A stretch of DNA of 64,000 nt from Haemonchus contortus. Its lineage: Eukaryota > Nematoda > Chromadorea > Rhabditida > Trichostrongylidae. A program made the position numbers and the translations under genes. Each line of letters begins with the position of its first letter. The stretch's first letter is position 1. The notes under the pieces were generated by a model. It worked only from the letters and a program-made list of their open reading frames with translations, was not told where the DNA came from and searched no databases. The DNA lies in NCBI GenBank assembly GCA_000469685.2, contig LS997567.1, forward strand, positions 26,762,475-26,826,474, written 5' to 3'. Below are positions 44,267 through 54,870 of this stretch, in pieces.

Positions 44267-45115
44267 CAGTTCATCAAAACGCAAATCTATGCTGATGACA
44301 TTACGATCTATGTCTCGTATGGTATGTAAAAACCGTGAAGGAGCCCAATCATTTCTTCAACGCTCCCTTGTAAAGATGGCTGAGTGGGCCACGCTGTGGC
44401 GTCTTCCCATTAACCTTGAGAAAGCCACCCGTGTTGCACGTTGGTGTAGGATGTCCTTTGGATTATGAAATTTGTGGCATCAAGCTTGCCCGCTGTTCGC
44501 CTGCTAGGGACTTGAGACTCACTTATACCCTGATCTCAAGATCTCCTCCCATATAGACAGCGTGGTAAATGAAGCTTCCTCTGTTTTGTTTCTCAGCCTG
44601 CGCAATGTGCTAAAAACCACGGAACTTTATTTCGCTTGTACAAAGCATATGTCCTCCCTCATCTCGAATATTGCTCTCAGGTATGGAGCCCGGTGCTTAA
44701 AAAAGATATTGCTAAACTTGAGAAAGTCCAGAGAACTTTCACGAGGATCTTGTTTCTCAGAGTGTTTCCTGGCACGGAGTACAGGCTGATACCTTGTTAT
44801 GAAAATCGTCTAAAAGTGTTTGGTTCAATGAGTTTAATGAACAGACGTATCATGAGTGATCTTGTTTTCTGCTTTCGCATAACTCGCGAAGAAAGCTCAA
44901 AGCTAGTAAGTACTGGGTCTCCCGGCCTAGTAGTGCTAGATCTAACGGCTTCTCATTGCAAAACAAAAGAATCAAAAGATTCAACCATGAATTAACATTG
45001 AATTCCTTCTTCTTCCGGACAGCAAGATGGCTTGAAAAGCTTCCGCGAGAGGTGCTTCAAGCGAGTAATGGTGAGGTATTCAAGGCCCAATTAAGGATCC
45101 AAATGAAACTCAGAT
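44267..45115 (+). pseudogene. LINE copy 2 RT domain, 3' part
   Basis: Immediately after the mariner, 'QFIKTQIYADDITIYVSYGM' carries the catalytic YADD at 44287-44298. Further pieces follow in other frames: 'LYKAYVLPHLEYCSQVWSPV' and 'IAKLEKVQRTFTRIL' (~44635-44755), then 'NRRIMSDLVFCFRI' (~44840) and a terminal 'VFKAQLRIQMK' at ~45080-45113. The order matches the thumb and C-terminal region of LINE copy 1. Confidence 0.8.
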
Positions 45116-45915
45116 AATCGACTCGTTAGCTTGTTCATTTTCTTGTTGCCATCATTTACAGGTCTTGTTGAGGTAGTTCGCCATCGATATCGGTCGGGTA
45201 GCAGCTATACCTGTAGCGGTATGTAGGGACAACCGTGTCCAATCGAATACCTCTCCAGTTATTCTCGCTGCCTCGAAGGTTTCATTTACAGTCTTCCGGA
45301 TGTACGCTTTTTCTTTTTTTCCTGCCATCATGCATCCTGGTTCTGGATTCTCTTGACTGAACCTCTGTGTCATCGTTTTTCTTCTGATAACTTTGTCTCC
45401 CGAGCCTAACTTTCTTTCTGTGTCTCTCTATGGGTTGCTTTCAATTCTTTCCTTTTTCCTTACTTGAATGTTGTTTTTCTTTTGTCCTTGCTTTTTTTCG
45501 TTGAGCATCTTTTTTTGTTCTTGAACTGATAGTCCGTCGCCACCACTGCCGAGTCTGCCATATCGAAGCTCCTGATTTGGTCATTATCTGACCCCACATC
45601 GCATCTCGCCGTTAAGCCACTAGCATACAAGTTGGTTCCACGAGGGAAGTTGGCGTCCCCGTGTGCCGAAGTTCCAACTTGGTCCTATGACTCCTTAAGG
45701 AATGAGGGCACCATGGCCAACTGGTGCGGTCACTGGCTATAAGGGCATCTTCGTTGAACTCACTTTCATTACAGTTCTGAAGGGCGGTATTTTTATCCTC
45801 TCTCCCTTCCTAATTTCACTTGTACTGTGGCGACGGGTGGTTTATTTGCTACTATGCAGTTGTGGCGCACTCATTTGAGTGTACAAATAAATAAATAGAT
45901 AAATAAATAAAAACA
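45116..45915 (+). other. LINE copy 2 3' UTR and AAAT-type tail
   Basis: No coding motif. The segment ends with CAAATAAATAAATAGATAAA at ~45885-45912, a short tandem repeat typical of LINE 3' ends. Confidence 0.6.
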
Positions 45916-47690
45916 AAATTTGTTACAGATTCTGACAACAAGAAGGAAAGAGTGCGCGTCTCATGGCAACCCGATAGCCGGAGAAATTCATATTTACCGG
46001 TACGAGGCATAATTTCAGCCGCCCTTTCGATGTTATAGCTGCCCAAACCATCACGCAACCCCTCTTGAGGTCGGTCACGTTCCAAAGAAAAAGTTTCCCA
46101 ATCGCTATGGGGCACTCATGAGCCTTCTTTCCGAAGAGTGAAAACTTGTGGGGTTATGAGTTGGTTATAAGGAGTACCATTCAGAAGACATTCGGTGGGT
46201 TATCGGAGCAGTCAAAATTGCATTACTCGTTCACGTTAGTAAAATTAGAATTGAAAGTGGTTCCATAGCCTCCTTCTGAAGGCAACACTCGCCATTGACC
46301 AAGAATTTTGAGATCGGGAAATTACTATAGCTTCCGCTGGTGACTTTTAGATTGCTTGAAAATGACCATCCAGTGTGCAGTCATGTCATTCTGTGGGCTC
46401 TGAAATTTTTAGACCACCCTCGTGGCTAACCACAATTTCTGTCACCACATCTTGTAGCATCTTTGACTCAATTCGTAGGATAATTTCCCCTTGTTGGACT
46501 AAGCGATGATGTTCCCTTCACTATCACTTATATTTGCGTGTTGTGTTTTCAGAGGTAGGGCGCTCTGTGAGTTGTCACAAAGTTTGAGAACGAGTCGTTC
46601 GGACACTAGAAGTTACGCAGCAAATTTCCACAATTGTACTGAATCTTAGTGGAACAGGCGGAGAATTTACTCAGTGCTCGAATAGGTGTGTTACATGCGA
46701 CTGCAACTTTTAAGCCATAAGGTAAGAGAAGTACTTACTTCTTACGGTTGCAGAACGCAGATTTTCCTGTCAATAAAATGGAATTAGATCGTTATGGTTG
46801 TAATGTTGAAGCTATCAATATTATCTATCAAATGTGGCGTTAACGATCGCTCAACTCTTTCTGTTCGGTTGACTCTCGCCACTTCGACTTACATATAATT
46901 TGACGTGGTAGTCTAGAAAAGACACTGAACGATTTCAAATATCGGATCTGCTGCTGGTCTGTAAGCGGTTTCGTAGAACCAGCAGAGAGAACGCGCTAGA
47001 CCACTTTCACGAAAAAGTTTTCAGCAACTGTTATTACAATCGAAGTAGCCAGAATGAGCGTCTTTCGATTCATAGACTTTCATTCTGCTCGATTGTTTTA
47101 CAGTTGCTGTGCTTGTATACACCTGCTGCTTCACAGCGTTTAGCATGGTAAACTGATAATTCGGTATAACTTTTGGCTTCCAAGCGCTCAAAGTCCACGG
47201 AGTACTCGATCAATTTGAATGCCCAACGAGGGAGTATTTCAGTGAATAGCTCCAACTGGAGCCTGTTATAGAGAAGTTTTCAGTTATACATATTTCAGAT
47301 GGCATTGAGCGGTACATAAAGCCGTGTTGACATGCGCTTGTGGTGACCAGAAGATCAGGGTACATACAGTGTGGTAGTGTACTGAGAAAAGGTGTCGACC
47401 CGGAAATGCAGACAGTGCATTGCTGTTAGAATTTCTGACTCATTCCTTCCTGGTTTAACAGTTCTTTAACGGAACTCCAGATTATTATCGGTTTGACTAA
47501 AATTCTTATTGCATCCATGTTTGCCGCTATGATAATGTAGCATAGCACAGCTGGAATTGCAATGATCAGAAACATTCCTGTTCTTGCAGTCCATTACAGC
47601 TGACAGTGCGCAAGCATACTTCAATTCATTTTCCAGTTGGCGGATATGGATAGGAAATATTCAACATAGCGCGTTGTATTGTTTGTTATA
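45916..47690. other. Unassigned stretch
   Basis: Only short frames on both strands; no recognised gene, repeat or RNA. Confidence 0.35.
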
Positions 47691-47699
47691 TTAATTGAT

Positions 47700-50330
47700 A
47701 ATCATTATCGATACGTCGAGAACTCGAGGTAGCTCTTCAATGTAGACGATTTTTCTTTTTCCTGCTTTTAGCATTTCTTCGCCAATATGGGGTTTTCAAG
47801 ATGTATTGAGAATCTCGATGGGGTGAATTTCGTTCAATGGCCTTAGAAAGATCCTATAATTGGGCATCAACATTCTTGCATATCTTACAAAACGGTCACC
47901 TGAAGTACTCACCTCGATTACTTTACCGGAGGACCAGTGACTCTGGTTACTTCTCCAGTCTCGGGGCAATTTTTTAAGTGCCGAGGTTGTTCTAGATGTT
48001 GCTTTTGTAGCTCTCTCAATGTTAAGTTATGTTAAGTTATTACTACCTCCAAATTCCTTCATTATTCCTTCGGTTGAGTAGAATCCGAGAAAGTTCAAGA
48101 TTACAGAGTGGATCATGGAAGCCCTCAAAGTTCCCTCTTGCAGGAGTAGAAAACTTGAGTATGTTTGGAAAAGATCGACTAGACGTAGAGAAATTGTTGT
48201 CACGCCGTATGGACTTAGAGAGGTTTCTATTGAGAATCGCCTCTATTTTTACTATTGTCGTTGACTTTAAACTGAAGCTCAACTTTCTACGCCCTGCGTA
48301 TTTGTTCACTGCCTTCTTCGCAGATGCAAGGAAGCTTTTCCAAACGCCACGCAGGGGGAGGAAACGTTGAATGGGAACTCATTTTATTCCTCTAGTTACG
48401 CAATAGGTTATTAGAGAAACTCTGATGATTCGCTACTCTCGAAAATTGCGACTACTATTTGCTCACCTTGCTCAAGATCAGTTCCGCGACTGATGCGCAT
48501 CAGTTTTGGGAAACCTCTACGTGATATGAATCGCACAGAGCTGTTCACAAACACGCTCGTTGTCTTATTTTCTGCAACTTCGAGAGGAACCGGTCTAGTT
48601 GCCAGGCAGCTGTACAAAGTGCATACGTTTTTCTGAGCTTCCAAATTAACGGTCCCATAGAATCGCACCCTAAAATTCTAAAATCGCCTCAAGTCTTGTA
48701 TTGAGATTGCGATTTTTGTAGGTTTATTTGTTCATTTGAGTCCGCTATTTTGCTATTTTGCAGACCCGAGATGCTACTCATAGCGCCTTGCTTAGGCTTA
48801 AAAATCGATATAAATTTGAGAGTGACTCCTTGCTCCCGACTTTTGAGATAACTTTAATCTTTGGAAGTGTTACCGATTCAGGCTCTCCGGTGATGAACCC
48901 AGTTGAATATTTTTGTCAATGGCTACGTTTCGGGATGCTTTTTCAGCCAACGCGATCCCTTTACCCAGTCACTCTCGTTATTTCTTTCGAATTTGACCGT
49001 TTATTTCCTGAATCTACTAGGTTCTGATTAGTAGCAGCATGACAGAACCTGATGGAATTGCCAGTAGATCCGAGTTTATTCTTTATTACGACGGTCTTTT
49101 GCGTTTTGTCAACAGAAACTAGTAGTTTTTGCAACTTTCATCCAACAAAGTAAGATTTCACTATTAGAGACAATCGATTTCAAAGCACATCGCACTTTAT
49201 TTTAATGCTGTTGCATGGTCTCGCTGCCATAACAATTGCAACCGATTCAAAACGCAGAAAAATTCTTTTTTGACTGCAACGTTGTTTTTCGACTATCAAT
49301 GACAACTTCGCCTGTTAAATTGAGCTATAAGTAAGCGCAGATGACATAGCAATGATGCTGTCATCAGCAAATCTTCATAGGTGACTCCTCGCATTCGGGA
49401 ATTGACCCGGAATAAGACCAACTTCTTTCGCTAAATGATCCATCTTATACAATTTTCATTTGAGTCGGGAGCTTTATTCTGTTTTGTAGTTGAAAACTTC
49501 TCTCATTAGTGATTTCAACTGAACGAGAAATTGTCCAGCGAACTCAACAGGGTCTAGACAAAATCATTTTCACTAACAATGTTTTTTTGGTTATTTCCTT
49601 CATTTTTCAGAATTTTGTAACGACGATGAATAGAGTCGCCGAATCGCTACCAGTAGTTGTCGCCCAATTCTGAGATTTTATCTCCTACAAGAATGCACCG
49701 TGTGACCATTTCCGGAAGATGCTAGCTCAGAATACAGATCCAGATAGTTATGATTTTTGCCGTCTCTACGATTTCGTCTTCTGTTATGCTAAGACCGTCG
49801 AGTTCAGAAACTTTTCACAGCAATTTCTGCTGGGTTAGTTCGACTACAGCCGTAGGTCCAAGATAGGTACCATTGATTAGAGTGTCTGAGGTCAGAAGCC
49901 CTTCGCCGTACACAGTTGGTTGTTGTGACTTGGAAGGCCGAGGGTGTTTTCGGTGTATGATTTGAACAACATATTAGATCATGATAATAATCTAAAGTAA
50001 CGAGAATGTGGGGTTTTGAAGCTCTCCACGGGCTTCGAATTAGCTAAATGGATGTTATTTCCTTCAAAAAAATAACACCTGCTGTGGTTAGTTCTATACC
50101 CGGAAGACTGTTTATCGGAATATGTTTTGTCCGAGTCTTGAGCATTATTCCTTTCCCGGGAGCTGTTTTTATTTTTGTCGGCGTTACATCAGTTGTGAAA
50201 CATTCAATACCTCCGATACCAAACATCGAGCAAACCTTAGTAGATCATTTCGATAGTCCTGGTTTTTTGACTAGACTTTCTTCAATTACCTTTTTTGAGC
50301 TCGGGAGTCGTAAAAGAATAAAGCCTTGAC
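47700..50330 (-). mobile_element. BEL/Pao remnant 2 (antisense)
   Basis: Reading on the minus strand, a possible protease-region fragment lies at ~49900-50250 ('HILVTLDYYHDLI', then a PSAF-like segment). It is followed after ~1.2 kb of decayed sequence by a clear integrase core (48411-48740) and an integrase C-terminus (~47780-48050). Order and strand agree with one old BEL/Pao copy. The RT region between is too decayed to place. Confidence 0.6.
48411..48740 (-). pseudogene. BEL/Pao integrase core remnant
   Basis: The frame contains 'CLATRPVPLEVAENKTTSVF', 'RFISRRGFPKLM' and 'RGTDLEQGE', matching Pao integrase (…CLxTRAVHLE…T…FL…RRFxSRRGxPxxxxSDNGTNF…). The catalytic Asp of S-D-N-G-T-N-F is replaced. 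A C-terminal piece appears downstream on the same strand at ~47800-47890 ('VRYARMLMPNYRIFLRPLNE'), with 'KLPRDWRSNQ' at ~47965. Confidence 0.7.
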
Positions 50331-51400
50331 TAATCCATGCTTTCAAAGCTCCAAAGATTACCCTTAGCTGTTATGAAAATGAGTTGTCACGAAATGTGAT
50401 TCTGATGAGATTACAGGTTGAGTTATGTCTGGTTCCGTATGCAAGATCATAGTGAATCTCCTACGCTAGGTGCCGTAGTTTGATTCCTTGTTTCAAGCCA
50501 AATCTTGGCTCGAACGAGATTTGTTCTACGTTTGTGTTCCTAATTAAGATGTTGTCCATCTTGAAGAACAGAATAGGGGACGCTGTTGTCCGCATAAGCG
50601 ACAGTCTGTTTTTGACAATCGTAGTTATTATGTCTGCTTACACCACACTTTCAACACCTGTTCCTATCTTTTAGTGATTTACAGCTTCTGTTCTGGTCCG
50701 TTACTGGCCAACATGCCGTTGACGAGTTGTCTTTTCTGCCGTTGATTACACAATCCTCGCCAGAGTAGAGTCGGGTAGAGTATTCTTCTCGCAGCGAGGT
50801 GTCTTCATCTTTAAGTGCCTGGCCAGGTCTGTCTTCGATCGTTCAGTCATGACTCTTTTCGATAACAGCCTAGCTGCAAATTCTCTCTTGGGAAGACCCA
50901 TTAAATCTTAGAAGTGATAGTCCAGCATGGTGCAAAAAAGGCTAAGAAAGCGCAAAAATCAGCCTATCCAAAGGATTATCGGGCTTTGGAAAAAAGCGGA
51001 AATTTTGGACAAGAAGATGACGACATACTTGCACGTGAGGGATGTTCGGGCGTGCTGTTAAAATAAGCGCGCCTTTGCATACACCTGCTGCGGTAAGCTG
51101 CCTGCGTTCAAGGTGTGGGTTTCAGTGCGAAAGGTCGACTCCTACAGCTTTTACAACGCTTAAGGATCTCTCCATCTAGAGTGTTACCGTTTGTTAAGAC
51201 GCTTCAAAGATCCTTATCGCGCCTTATTATGGCCGTTTTTCGACCCAACAGCGTCCCTTTATGAGCTTTTTTCCAGTCACAGGTCCATCACCTGTATCAC
51301 CTGTCGCCCCGTATATCATCGATTTCCTCGAGCGGGCGCCAGTAAGGTCTCCACTCGTCCCTGTAACGAGCCAAAGAGGGGCCATTGAATTGCCCTCGCC
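50331..51400. other. Unassigned stretch
   Basis: Short frames only. It may include the 5' part of BEL/Pao remnant 2, but I could not recognise gag. Confidence 0.3.
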
Positions 51401-51419
51401 TTAGGGACACGAGGCCCAG

Positions 51420-51975
51420 CATTTCTTCTATTTGGAGCTTTCGTGAAGAAGCCTGACCATCTCGTTGGCGGTAGTCCTAGAATTCGTCTAATGTCTCGAG
51501 GGATTCAGTCAGTAACTGCCTTGGTCCAACGGTCATCACCAAATCGCATAAGGTGTCCGGCCGACCTGGTTTTCGATTTCATGGCGTAATCAACGGCATC
51601 CCTGATCTCCATTCGTTGACCGAGCTCGGCGCTACGGATTCCCTTCTGCGCTTGCGTGCATAGGGAAATTCTGAGCATCGTCCTTTTCAAAGAGCGTTGA
51701 GTAACGCTGACAGATGTTCATTCCTCTCCAGTAGAGTTCAATTCGCCGAGGCGCACTCCAAAGCAAAGCAGGGGACAGCAGTGTCGAAAAAGTGAGCGCA
51801 GAGTCGGATGCTCTTTGTCTCCTTTACTATTCTCGATATTCTTAAATGCTCCCTTCTGCACAGCTCCGAAACCGGTCGTTCATCATGTTGACTTCCCGAC
51901 CTAGGTACACATAGCTAGAGCATTCAGAGATATTCGTTCCGTTCTTGATGCTCCCTTGGCAGGTTCGTTCATAAT
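51420..51975 (-). pseudogene. RTE-type LINE C-terminal fragment (antisense)
   Basis: On the minus strand 'NGTNISECSSYVYLGREVNM' (~51950 downward) leads to 'LKRTMLRISLCTQAQKGIRS' and 'AGHLMRFGDDRWTKAVTD', then '[20 protein letters not shown]' (~51490-51440). These are the RTE C-terminal motifs. One stop after TKAVTD and a gap within the middle break it. Same family as the fragments at 10960-12200 and 59590-60200. Confidence 0.85.
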
Positions 51976-52049
51976 AGAGAGAAATCTTAGTAAGATTTTT
52001 TTTAATGCGAAATGTGTTTTTAACTTGAAATTATCTTGATATAGAAGCG

Positions 52050-52345
52050 GGGTCTCAGTGGCTGCTTTCATAGTCCGCCGGCCGGCGTGCCAGCCGAGGC
52101 AGTGCTAGGGGGGAGAAGGGAGGCAGACGGTCGGTCAGCCCCTTCGAAGGGCTGTAAACAAAGAGGGACAAGATCAAAAACCAAACATCCAGGAGCTTGT
52201 ACAGATGGTTTTTGATTCTGTCTCTTTGCTTGCAGCCTTTAGAAGGAGCTGACCGACCGTGTGCCTCCCTCCTCCCTCCTAGTACCGCCTCGGCTGGTTT
52301 CATAGTCCGCCGGCTCGCCGGCCGGTGGACTATGAAAACAGCCAG
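52050..52345. repeat. Foldback (long inverted repeat) element
   Basis: The left arm (~52055-52190) and right arm (~52205-52345) are imperfect reverse complements. Shared blocks include ATAGTCCGCCGG, CAGCCGAGGC, GGTCGGTCAGC and AAAGAG…ATCAAAAACCA. The loop is only ~15 bp. An extra copy of the CATAGTCCGCCGGC block sits inside the right arm. Transcription would give a near-300-nt hairpin. Confidence 0.85.
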
Positions 52346-52440
52346 TAGTGTAGAGAAAGAGCACGGTACCCGAAAAGTACAAGTACGGAATCGAGTCCCG
52401 TCCGAGACCTAAGTTTTGTCCATAAATGGGCTAACCTTGC
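52346..52440 (+). repeat. tRNA-like (SINE-type) sequence beside the foldback
   Basis: A segment with GCACGGTACCCGAAAAGTAC followed by a B-box-like AATCGAGTCCCGTCC matches the segment at 59095-59160 block for block. No intact tRNA fold is evident. Confidence 0.55.
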
Positions 52441-53386
52441 GGGACCTTTTTTCCAACTTTTCTTAGCCACATCCGAGTTGCTGTATGCCCTTTTGCAAAA
52501 TTTTGCAAAATTGCCTATTTGATCAACATTTCTCATAATTTTCCCCATCCATTACGGCGAAATCTGTGTTTGAGGTAGACTATTCGTAGCGCAGTGCTAG
52601 ATTTCTGAGCGTCGCAGCATCTGAGCGCACAGAGTATCAGGCACTTCATGGAACAAGTGTAGTCCAGGTACTGTGTACGGGAGACTCGACCTGTTCATTT
52701 GCAAAAACGTTGCACCAAGTACTCGACGGGAGGCTTGTTAATCAACTGATTCGAGGTCTCCAACTCTACCTTATGAAACCATGTTTGAGGAGCTACGCTC
52801 GACTCCAGGGCTCAGAGTTGTGACGCATTGATACGGGAGTGATGCTTTCTTCAGATCGATGCACCAATTTAAGTGAGACTTAGGGTTTGGGAGCCCTTCC
52901 AGATTCACCTTGGAGGTGTTTCCGAGAATTTTTATATGATAGGGAACAGGAAAAATTGAGCAACGTGCTTATCGAGCATAGTGAACCAGAAAAAATTGAT
53001 TGCGTCGAAGAGGCAAGCATTCTGTGAGTATGGTGTTCTCTCGTCAGATGTGAGGTTGATAGGGAGACCAGATTTTCGAGAAAGAGTAGTGATAGACAAC
53101 ACTTGTATCAAATTCATAGTAAGGGAGGATCGGATTTCTACTCATCATATGAAGAAGTATGCAACATATTGTCCACGACATTGCAACAGAAAATATAAAA
53201 AGTAGGAAAGAGAAGGTTCGATCCGGACACTGACTTCAATTCCCTATATACATGAAGCTCTAACCTTGTATGTCGGTTTCAGTCGTTTCGTGTGTCAATT
53301 CGCTAAAATCCACCCAGGAGCGATGACGAGCGTGAAACGTCACGTGGGCTTGATGAGGAAGGTGTCACAAGAGAGAAACATACTGA
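52441..53386. other. Unassigned stretch
   Basis: Short frames only, for example 74 residues at 52981-53205 on the plus strand, unrecognised. Confidence 0.35.
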
Positions 53387-53388
53387 TA

Positions 53389-53920
53389 TTAGGTTGATGC
53401 ATAATTATTGCGGATTTTTTCGCGGCTTCTTTTCTCTCGACACAATTTGAATTTTAAACCAACAGAAATGCGTCTGAGAAGTCATATTCACGTTTGCCAC
53501 ATTATGCTCTTCTATACGAGAAAGGTTGGAAGGCGGCATAGTCATTCAGCGGTCACAGCGAACTTTTCTTCGATGGAACAGTCAGCCAACTCCAAGTAAG
53601 GAATCAAATCTGCTCCTAAATCTGTCATATTTACGGATAGAAACCTCTATGGATTATCGTGTCTACAGTATTCGTTGAAAAACTGACTAGCCAACAGAAC
53701 TTACGACGAAATGAATAACTTGATGGTCAATGTCAAGGCACGGATCGCGTCCAATTATCGAAACTTCCCCGCATTAGGAAGTGCCTAACAAATTGGAAGC
53801 AGTGCGTGACGTAGTATGTTGATACGTTCCGGAGTTATTATTCAAATATGTTTTTGTTCGGTATTTACATCGTTGCTTCAAATAAAAATTGTTGAAAAAA
53901 ATCCGCAATAATCGACATAA
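53389..53920 (+). mobile_element. Internally deleted mariner (532 bp)
   Basis: Ends TTAGGTTGATGCATAATTAT and the complement (…ATAATCGACATAA) lie between TA at 53387-53388 and 53921-53922. Inside, the N-terminal part of a mariner transposase is readable near 53490-53580 ('LPHYALLYEKGWKAA', 'HSELFFDGTVSQLQ'), and a C-terminal piece near 53755-53830 ('LTNWKQCVT.YVDTF'). The centre with the catalytic residues is missing. It is a non-autonomous derivative of a mariner distinct from those at 38246 and 43050. Confidence 0.8.
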
Positions 53921-53922
53921 TA

Positions 53923-54480
53923 CTTCTTATATTGGTCCCTTGACCAGTACTGATCACTTTGTGACATCATTGACCGGGGGTTGTAGCTTCATTCCTTTCT
54001 GTCGCAAGTTGGACCCTATTTAGCGCGCCAAAAAAAGAGGAGATATGAGGGCAGAACTTTTGCATCGGCATCATGCAGCATCAGACACGTTGCTGACTGT
54101 TCTTCATTGCATCTCTGATACCATTTTTCTATACTTGAATTCAAGCTATCGAAAACATTTATATTTTATTTTGGATGTGAGTTTTCACGATTGCTACGTG
54201 TTTAGAAGAACCTTTTTCTATTAGGAACTTCGCTCTTGAGCGTAATCTCCACATATGAAACATAAGCGGAATTTTGGAAGGAGCAGCATTGTGTATACGG
54301 ATCATGAAATAAATGATTCTACGCTCTCCCTGAGTAGGACCGTGGATAAGCGGTTGTAGACATGTAATGCACTCATTAGCGCTGACTGGATTCGTATAAA
54401 GAAGACTCATTAATGCTCGAAAGTGCTACATTTTCAGTGGTTAGGAAGGTAGTTTGAATTTTACTCATCACTGATACATA
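53923..54480. other. Unassigned stretch
   Basis: Nothing recognised; an 83-residue minus-strand frame at 54159-54410 has no familiar motif. Confidence 0.35.
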
Positions 54481-54870
54481 CAGGGGTGAAAATGTAGTTG
54501 GCGGCCACCCATCCAAAGATTGGTGTATCAAGAAATGAACTCAGTCTAACGGCTTATGCCGTGTTACATCAGAAACATCCGGTTTTCAATTGAGCTTTAG
54601 GAGAGAAGGAGCACAGCGGTGGGCGAGTTTTCTTTCTTTTTTCTCTTTTTTTCTCCCAAGGTAATCATTTCATCCACCCAGGTGTCCTATCCTACTTGAG
54701 CATAGTTGAAAAGTCCATATCCATGGGTGAAACCGCATAAAAGCGCACAGATAGTCGTCCCTGATATAATGCTACAATAACTAGGATTAACACGTCAGCC
54801 TTATTTCATTTCTTGATATAACAACCTTCAAATGGGTGGCCCCCCTCAACCACATTTTCACCCACACAGG
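54481..54870. mobile_element. Small inverted-repeat (MITE-like) element
   Basis: CAGGGGTGAAAATGTAGTTG at 54481 after a TA, and the related complement GTGGGTGAAAATGTGGTTGA near the right end, start imperfect inverted repeats of ~60 bp (both continue to TATCAAGAAATGAA). There is no coding capacity in the ~270 bp between. The right border is uncertain by a few bases. Confidence 0.7.

Larger units (their letters stand above)
40726..45915 (+). mobile_element. CR1-like LINE copy 2, interrupted by a mariner
   Basis: It has ORF1 (40726-41414, one frameshift near 41095), an endonuclease (41420-42150), a heavily shifted RT (42150-45115, split by a mariner at 43050-44266), a ~770-bp 3' UTR and an AAATAAATAAATAG-type tail at ~45886-45912. 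The layout parallels LINE copy 1 but the protein sequences differ clearly, so it is a different subfamily. Confidence 0.8.
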
